From: Cavia porcellus
Lineage: Eukaryota; Chordata; Mammalia; Rodentia; Caviidae
Length of the DNA: 64,000 nt
Direction of reading: 5' to 3'
NCBI RefSeq assembly: GCF_034190915.1
Contig: NW_026947503.1
Span: 23,270,532 to 23,334,531, forward strand
The stretch's first letter is position 1; every line of letters starts with the position of its first letter. The translations under genes were made by a program, and so were the position numbers. This document shows positions 58,346-64,000 of this stretch, piece after piece. Under the pieces are notes generated by a model that saw only the letters and a list, made by a program, of their open reading frames with translations, ran no database searches and was not told the origin of the DNA.

Positions 58346-59101
58346 TTTTAAATTTATTTAAAGAAAGACTAAACAAAACAGAAAAATAGAAAGAAAAAAT
58401 ACATTCAGAGAAAAAAATAAACAGTAAGAAATCACTAGTTGATGTTCACATGTTGTCATTTTACAAATAGTTGTTCAAAGTACAAGAGTGGAATATGTAA
58501 AGTGGGAATTCAAACAGTGAGACTGCAAACAGTTCTATCCAACAAAAATTTAGAAATATGGTGATCAATCTTATACACTTAAATATACATGCAGTTATCC
58601 ATATCTCCAATTATGTTGAGATTGAATAAACCCAAGCAGGCTAATAGCCCTCTGAACAAAGAATAATACTATTGCTGGGTTTCACATTATGACACTCTAG
58701 TATCAGCACTAGGTATTTTAGTGTCTCTTTTTCTTCAAAATATCTGTTCATTTCATCATGAGTCATAAGATCAGTTCTCATAAATTGTTTATAGATTCTA
58801 CACATGCATGAGTCTTAACATGTAATTCTATCCTTTCTATATCAGAGAGAGAAACAAAACAAAGCAAGACAAACCAAAACATATTCCTATAAACACATGA
58901 AATGAAATAAACATATAAGACCATTGTACAAAGAGTTCTACCATGGTTCCTGTGTTGTTTCTTGTTATCTCCAATAGAATTGGCTGTATCATCAGACATA
59001 GTATATTTGAATATATCAGTACATAACAGTATTAATAAAAATACAACTTTGTATACAGTATAAATCTTCAGAAATCAGTAGTTATCAAACCAGAATGTGT
59101 A
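58346..59101 (-). other. HAL1-2 3'UTR
   Basis: 58346-58610 is the reverse complement of the HAL1-1 distal tail (shared AAACAGTAxGAAATCACTAG, GTGAGACTGCAAACAGTTCT). 58620-58760 has no match in HAL1-1, probably a later insertion or divergence. It is shorter than the HAL1-1 3'UTR. Confidence 0.75.
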
Positions 59102-60392
59102 TCATAGAGTCTTGTCATCTTCAGTGCAGTTGCCTATAGTCTCAGACTTGATACTATCAATCATATCAGTTTTGAATAAAATCTTCTCTGCCTCATTTCT
59201 GTTATGCTCTTTTTTTGCCATCAGTTGTCTGCTTATCTTCTTCATTCTGTTTTCTGCTCCATTCATTGAGGCCTCTCTGCCACTGTTTCTGGAATCCCTA
59301 GTACTTTTCTCTCTCTCTAGAATGCCCTGCAGCATTCTCTGTAGTGTTGGATTGGTGATTGCAAATTTCCCAAGTTCCTCTTTGTCTTGGAAGCATCTTG
59401 TTTCTCCATTAATTTCTAGAGAGAGTTTAGCAGGGTATATCAATCTGGGATGGAGGTTATTTTCTTTCAGGGCTTGGAATATTTCACTCCAGGCTCTTCT
59501 TGACTTGATGGTTTGTGTCAAGAAGTCTGCCATTATTCTGATGGGCCTTCTCTATAGGTTATCTGTTTCTTGTCTCTAACAGGTTTTGATATTCTGTTCT
59601 TATATTGAACTTCTGGGATCTTGATTATTATATGCCTGGGTATAGATCTGTCTTGGTTGTAGGTGGCTGGAGTTCTGTATGCTCCATATATCAGAATATC
59701 ATTTCCTTTTCCTATATTTGGGAAGTTTTCTTTAATTATTTCTGTGAATACCTATGTAGTTCTATTGTTTGTTCCCCAGCTTCTTCATTCACATTCTTTT
59801 ATTTGTTGTCTTCTAGCCTTTTGTTTTCTTCTAGCCTTTGTATTGTTACTGCTTGTTTCCTTCTGATTTTTAAAAAGTTTTCTCTTTCATAATCCCACTT
59901 TGCAAAACTGTCCTCCAGTTTGGATAATCTATCCTTAGTTTCTTTCAAGCTGACTTGCCATCTTTCTGTAGAGTTTTTAATTTCCTGATAATCTCTTTGA
60001 ATCTGCTTCATGTATTCTATATTTTGTTTATATTCTTCATCAAATAGTTCTCTCTGTTGTTTGAGTTCTTCCCTTCTTCCACCTGTGTCTGCTTCATGGG
60101 TGCTTAGCATCTCTTTTATTAATCTTCTTATATCTTGCTTTACTTGGCTAAATATTTCACTTTTGAACTCATGTTTGAGGTCTCGAATATATCTCTTTAT
60201 GTCCACTGGCACTGTGTCTGATATTGCATGCTTGCTGTCCTCATTCTTCTTTTTATTTACCTGTCCTGGGTCAATGTTCTCAGCATTGGGACCTGGGGAC
60301 TTTTTGTTGTTGCTTCCTCTTCCTATCTTTTTTGTTTCTTCCAGGAGGCCCCAGTTTCTTTCTTTATTGGTTATAATTCTTCTGAAGTGCAC
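59102..60392 (-). pseudogene. HAL1-2 ORF1 (L1 ORF1p-like) with C-terminal extension
   Basis: 60392-59799 encodes the N-terminus and coiled coil (KEMLSTHEAD, NIEYMKQIQRDYQEIKNS, RLSKLEDSFAKWDYE), ~197 codons. 59533-59102 encodes the C-terminal domain (TIKSRRAWSEIFQALKENN, LHPRLIYPAKLSLEING). The RRM part between them is shifted: at least one frameshift lies near 59535-59550. After the usual ORF1 end (LQRMLQGIL) the frame stays open for about 68 more residues, basic and Asn/Lys/Glu-rich, against about 14-20 in L1-A/B. HAL1-1 has matching but frameshifted sequence, so the extension is ancestral to this HAL1 family. The start at 60392 is a GTG by position; the true start is unclear. Confidence 0.8.
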
Positions 60393-61454
60393 TGGCTAGA
60401 TGACCATTCACACTGCCATGTGCTAGTGAGTTGCAGACAGGGACAGTGTATGCTGGCCCCTCCCCTCAGGATCAGTCAAGCTCCTATGGCCTGCACTGTA
60501 TCACTTTGCGCTGCCTCCTCTTACTATCAGTCAAGCTGCTGTGGCCTGCACTGCATTACTTTGTACCGCTTCCACTCTGGGTCAGTCAAACTTCTGAGGC
60601 TTCACTGTGTTAGTGTGGTTAGTGTGCACCATCAATGCAGGGACTTGATTTCAGATAATCTATTGAGGCTCAGCCAGGTCATGTGATCCAGGCCTACCTC
60701 ACTCCACCAATCCCGTTCAGGAAGGGAACAATTGACTGAAGTCAGTCCTGTCCAGCCCCAGAATGTCCTCCACTGGTGTCTCCCTTTCTATGGAATGGCT
60801 CCATTCCTGTCACACACCACAGGTTGACGTAGGTGCCCTGCCAACTCAGCTCTCCATTCGGCTTGCCAATCCCTGACCTCAATGCAACTGCGCCTCCAGT
60901 GAGTCGAAGCGACTGGACCTCAGATGGCTTAGCAAGTCACAGCAGGACCTCAGCAAGTCATGATGGGGCCTCAGCAAGTCTAAGCTATTCTTGGTGGCTC
61001 AGAGATTTGCACTTCTCTTTCTACACTCCACTTTCATACCAAATCCTCCAACTTCAAGGGGCACCCCAATGCTGCAGGTTACTTGCACTCCATAATCTAT
61101 TCAAAAAAATGTTCCTTTGCTTCCCTCTGTAAACAGACTAGGCAGTGGAATCCATTTCTGAAGGATGTCTCTTAGTTGATGGTCTCTGTTTCTCATATCC
61201 AGGGGATGTCTTCCTGTTTCCTGTTTTTTCACTCTTTCCTCCACATCTCATTTTGAAGCACTAAGCTTCCAACTCGATCTTCTTTGTCCAGTTAAGCCTT
61301 CCAGACACACTTCCAAAGGCTTAGCTTCTGTGTCTTCATTTCAGCTCTCTGAGGTTTCCGTCCATACTCAGTTGGCTCTGAGGCAGCATCATAAGGCTGG
61401 GCCGCCATTCATGGCTGGCTAAAAAAACAGCAAGTTCAAACAGCAAGAGGGACC
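60393..61454 (-). promoter_or_regulatory. HAL1-2 5'UTR with 55-bp repeats and LTR-like 5' end
   Basis: 60640-60900 matches the HAL1-1 5'UTR. 60471-60635 holds three 55-bp tandem units. 60911-60980 holds about 2.5 copies of a ~21-bp unit (CAGCAAGTC). 61310-61410 on the minus strand resembles the MaLR-like LTR at 40020-40090 (GCCAACTGAGTAT, GAAACCT). A YY1-type GCCGCCATT is at 61401-61409, ~50 bp inside the 5' end. Promoter role inferred. Confidence 0.55.
60471..60635. repeat. Three 55-bp tandem repeats in HAL1-2 5'UTR
   Basis: Unit starts at 60471, 60526 and 60581, exact 55-bp spacing. Landmarks: ATCAGTCAAGCTxCT and GGCCTGCACTG. Not seen in HAL1-1. Confidence 0.85.
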
Positions 61455-61467
61455 TCTGATTAGTATT
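61455..61467. repeat. Right TSD of HAL1-2
   Basis: TCTGATTAGTATT against TCTAATTAGTATT at 58333-58345. Confidence 0.75.
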
Positions 61468-61860
61468 AACAAATAATTATAAAATGTTTTTCACTTCAAA
61501 GGAAATATTAGAACATTTAAAGCAGAATTATATGTATATTGATGATTTTGTGAAAATAAAACACATGTTTAATTGTTCACTCAGTTAGGACACTTTGCCA
61601 AACATTATAGTGGATTTCAATCATTGTTAATATACTCAAAGCCCATGAAAAATGAGTAACAAATAGCTTCATCAGCCAATAAAAATGGGACAACTTAATA
61701 TGACTGTGGGGCTTGAATACAGGAAAGAACAGATCCCTGTCCTCTGGGATCCTTGAGGTATTTCTAATTTTATTATATCTCAAGAAAAATATTGGTAATC
61801 CTGATAACACCTTGAAGAAACAAGGAAACACTACAATATTTTGTTATGTGAAAACCTGGG

Positions 61861-61862
<2 letters not shown>

Positions 61863-61901
<39 letters not shown>
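61863..61901. repeat. (AT)n microsatellite
   Basis: About 19 AT dinucleotides. Confidence 0.95.
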
Positions 61902-61904
<3 letters not shown>

Positions 61905-62090
61905 CTATACTATACTATAGTAGTACAATGTGTATGCTGAGATAATCAATTTCTTAAATATTTAAAGGCTCCCTTTGAAAATTTGAACTAAGTTTAGTTC
62001 TGTTAAATTCAAGAGAACAGATTAAAATCAGATAAACATTTTAGGGACAAAGATCATAATTAAATGTGAAATATATAAACATATAAGTAC

Positions 62091-62200
62091 TTTTCATCTA
62101 GTACTTTTCTTTTGCAATATTAAAATCCATTGAATCAACCCAGAAACATTAAAATTCCAACTTTATGTTAGCTTGCCCAATAATAGCAATTTTAAATCCT
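62091..62200 (+). repeat. Local duplication, copy 1
   Basis: Matches 63262-63377. The last 45 bp (ATGTTAGCTTGCCCAATAAT and on) are identical. Confidence 0.85.
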
Positions 62201-63082
62201 AGATTTTTATAATTTTGGGGAGGCTTCTAATTAGTAAAGTCAGCTTCGAGTCCTTTGAAATCCCTTTCAAAAACTCATGGAATGAATCCTTTTCTGCTTA
62301 AAGAGCTATCCCAAAGCACTGAATGTACTTTAAAAATTACTGCATGAAGACTGCCATTTGGTGCATGAAATATTCTCTTTCAGTTCTGATTCTTTAATCC
62401 CTAATCAAAGACACACTGAGAAGAAGGGTTGGAGAGTACAAAAATACCAAAGGCATGACTATTGCCCAAAGAAATCTGTTGTAGCATGCAAAGCAGATGA
62501 AAGAAAACCGTTTACCAGCAGCAGGTTCCAGAAACCACAGATCTATAAATACTACCTTTCAAAGATATTTTTCCCAAAATTTGAAAGTCCTAACCCAAAA
62601 CAGTAGGACTTGACATAATGTATCTTTATAAATCTAGAAAATTTTATTTGATGATTAATGAAACCAATTCAGACTCCATGGTTCTTCATAAAGAAAAACC
62701 AGATGCTAACCAAATAAGACTAAGAATTTATTTTAAACTGGCTTCTTCTTTTATAAACAAGGCAAAATTTTACCTTGAAAATTTAAAACGCTGAAATTAA
62801 TTGATAGTGACTACCAGTATCTTTATGAACCATAGATTAATAAGTTAATTAGTTAATAAATCTATGATGTTTCTGCCAGGTATCAACACATTATCTTTAA
62901 ATAATCAAGAAACTTGTATAGCAATTTTCAGTTTTCTGTTTCTAGATGAGTAGCTAAAGTTTCAGAAAAGTTATGTGATGTTAGTAGTAGCCACAGATCA
63001 TAACTAACACTAATAAATTGATATTATTATTTATTTAAAATTGTATACATAATGTATGTTAATAATTGATATCAATATGATA

Positions 63083-63093
63083 ACAACTTAAAA
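63083..63093. repeat. Left TSD of antisense ID
   Basis: ACAACTTAAAA, identical to 63198-63208. Confidence 0.85.
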
Positions 63094-63197
63094 AAATTTT
63101 TTTGTCTTTTTCCTTTTTATCGGTACCAGGGATCGAACTCACGACTGCCTGCTTACAAGGCAGGCGCTTATGCCCGCTGAGCTAAATCCCCGGCCCC
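63094..63197 (-). mobile_element. ID SINE, antisense, well preserved
   Basis: T-rich start (antisense tail), then GGTACCAGGGATCGAACTCA, GCAGGCGCTTATGCCCGCTG and AGCTAAATCCCCGGCC, the reverse complement of a near-intact tRNA-derived ID element. TSD ACAACTTAAAA. The best-preserved ID in the window. Confidence 0.95.
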
Positions 63198-63261
63198 ACA
63201 ACTTAAAATTTTAATTCTATTATCAGATGGTTAATGTGGCAACAGAAATAAAAGCAATAAC

Positions 63262-63377
63262 CTTTCTATCTAGTAATTTTCTTCTTGAAATATTAAAATC
63301 TATTCTGTTGAATCAACTCATAAACATTAAAGTCTACTATTATGTTAGCTTGCCCAATAATAGCAATTTTAAATCCT
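63262..63377 (+). repeat. Local duplication, copy 2
   Basis: Matches 62091-62200 in the same orientation, about 1.17 kb downstream, with small indels in the first half. Confidence 0.85.
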
Positions 63378-63613
63378 CTGACACACTATCTGTACACTTG
63401 TATATGTATGCTTATGTGTTTGTACCATGTATGACAGAAAAAAAGCCATTTCAAATATACTTACTATGTAAAGATCAGGAAAATAAAATTGATGGTATAA
63501 AATAAATTATAGTTTTATTTACTCTGTGAGATGAAAATCAAAATCTGTAAAGTGTATTTTGGTCGTATTTTAGGAAAACAAAATTAAATAAGTGAGATTT
63601 CAGTAGGATTTTT

Positions 63614-63659
63614 GGTTTTGTATTGTTTTGTTTTGTTTTGTTTTGTTTTGTTTTGTTTT
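63614..63659. repeat. (TTTTG)n microsatellite
   Basis: Eight or so TTTTG units, the first imperfect. Confidence 0.95.
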
Positions 63660-63848
63660 CTGTCTGCAGCATATATAAATTTCCACAATGGTAACTTTGT
63701 TGAAATTTTAAACACATATTTTCTTCTATAGAATTTTAGATATTAGAGAGCTTGAATTTTAATTCACATTTTTAAGTGAGGAAACAAACTTGGAAAATGT
63801 GTGGTTTGAACAATAAGGTTTTCATTAAAAAAAAAAAAAAAACAATTT

Positions 63849-63940
63849 GGCCTAGACTTTAGCTCAGCGACAAAAGTGCCCTGCGTGGTAAACATGAGGT
63901 CATGAGTTAGACTCCCAGCACAAAAAAAAAAAAAAAAAAC
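63849..63940 (+). mobile_element. ID SINE
   Basis: GGCCTAGACTTTAGCTCAGC, then CATGAGTTAGACTCCCAGCA and an A18 tail. Moderately diverged. TSD not resolved because an A run also precedes it. Confidence 0.85.
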
Positions 63941-64000
63941 AGATCATTGGTCTGATGTAACAATCCTTTTTTTCTGATGATACACAAGATCTTATATTCA

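Larger units (their letters stand above)
58346..61454 (-). mobile_element. HAL1-2: half-L1 non-autonomous retrotransposon
   Basis: A 3109-bp minus-strand element with the same order as HAL1-1: 5'UTR (61454-60393), ORF1 (60392-59102), 3'UTR (59101-58346) and an A tail seen as a T run at 58346-58349. TSD 12/13. No ORF2 sequence lies between ORF1 and the tail. It is more diverged than HAL1-1 and its outer 5'UTR differs: homology to HAL1-1 fades beyond about 60900, and an LTR-like piece occupies the far 5' end. Confidence 0.85.
61468..63082. other. Mostly unassigned AT-rich sequence
   Basis: Contains the (AT)n at 61863-61901 and one copy of a local duplication (62091-62200). 62925-62990 faintly resembles MIR. 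No gene was seen. Confidence 0.45.
63209..63848. other. Mostly unassigned AT-rich sequence
   Basis: Holds copy 2 of the local duplication, the (TTTTG)n and an A17 run at 63826-63842. No gene was seen. Confidence 0.45.

Noticed and set aside
62925..62990. MIR SINE, also 63765-63805
   Set aside because: Only short GATGAG...-like similarity. Too weak to annotate without a profile search.
63094..63197. tRNA gene
   Set aside because: A- and B-box-like sequence belongs to a TSD-bounded ID SINE with a T-rich antisense tail and no proper acceptor or anticodon arms.
1..64000. CRISPR array, operon or other prokaryotic-type system
   Set aside because: SINEs, LINEs, LTRs, microsatellites and codon-poor AT-rich sequence show mammalian nuclear DNA. 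No such system is present.

Overview
The window is ordinary mammalian nuclear DNA, AT-rich and without any recognisable host exon. It reads as an intergenic desert or a very long intron built from retrotransposon layers. B1 SINEs (7SL-derived) occur together with tRNA-derived ID SINEs, which points to a rodent. The L1 subfamily and the absence of clear B2/B4 elements argue against mouse or rat. I cannot name the species from sequence alone.

The main content is L1 biology. Two full-length young plus-strand L1s are bounded by target-site duplications (TSDs): L1-A (25582-32732) and L1-B (49310-56617). Each has an intact 350-codon ORF1, a 19-bp ORF1/ORF2 gap, and an ORF2 broken by a few lesions. 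Their coding regions are very similar, but their promoters are built from different tandem monomers: about 124-143 bp in L1-A and 260 bp in L1-B. L1-A is chimeric at both ends inside its TSDs. An ORF2 tail fragment lies in front of its promoter, and its 3' end switches to another 3'UTR type.

Two minus-strand elements of about 3.1 kb (8488-11627 and 58346-61454) carry an L1-like 5'UTR, an ORF1 and an L1-type 3'UTR but no ORF2. They are half-L1 (HAL1-type) non-autonomous elements, each with its own TSD. A third non-autonomous type at 3914-4767 has four ~134-bp monomers joined directly to an L1 3'UTR tail, with no ORF, between 18-bp TSDs.

Older layers are: a decayed L1 at 17130-21010 and another at 42525-44405, both interrupted by short L1 tails and SINEs; loose L1 3' ends; several MaLR/MLT1-like solo LTRs; one possible class II solo LTR; L2, MIR, MER5A and L1MA-like relics; and microsatellites. 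The remaining sequence (for example 4786-8472, 22599-25569, 45753-48214, 61468-63082) shows nothing I can assign.

Functionally, the autonomous L1s supplied, or their relatives supplied, the reverse transcriptase that moved HAL1s, the monomer/3'UTR composite and the ID/B1 SINEs. The common L1-type 3' tail of the LINE-derived pieces fits this. The layout records promoter replacement, template switching and loss of ORF2 within one L1 lineage.
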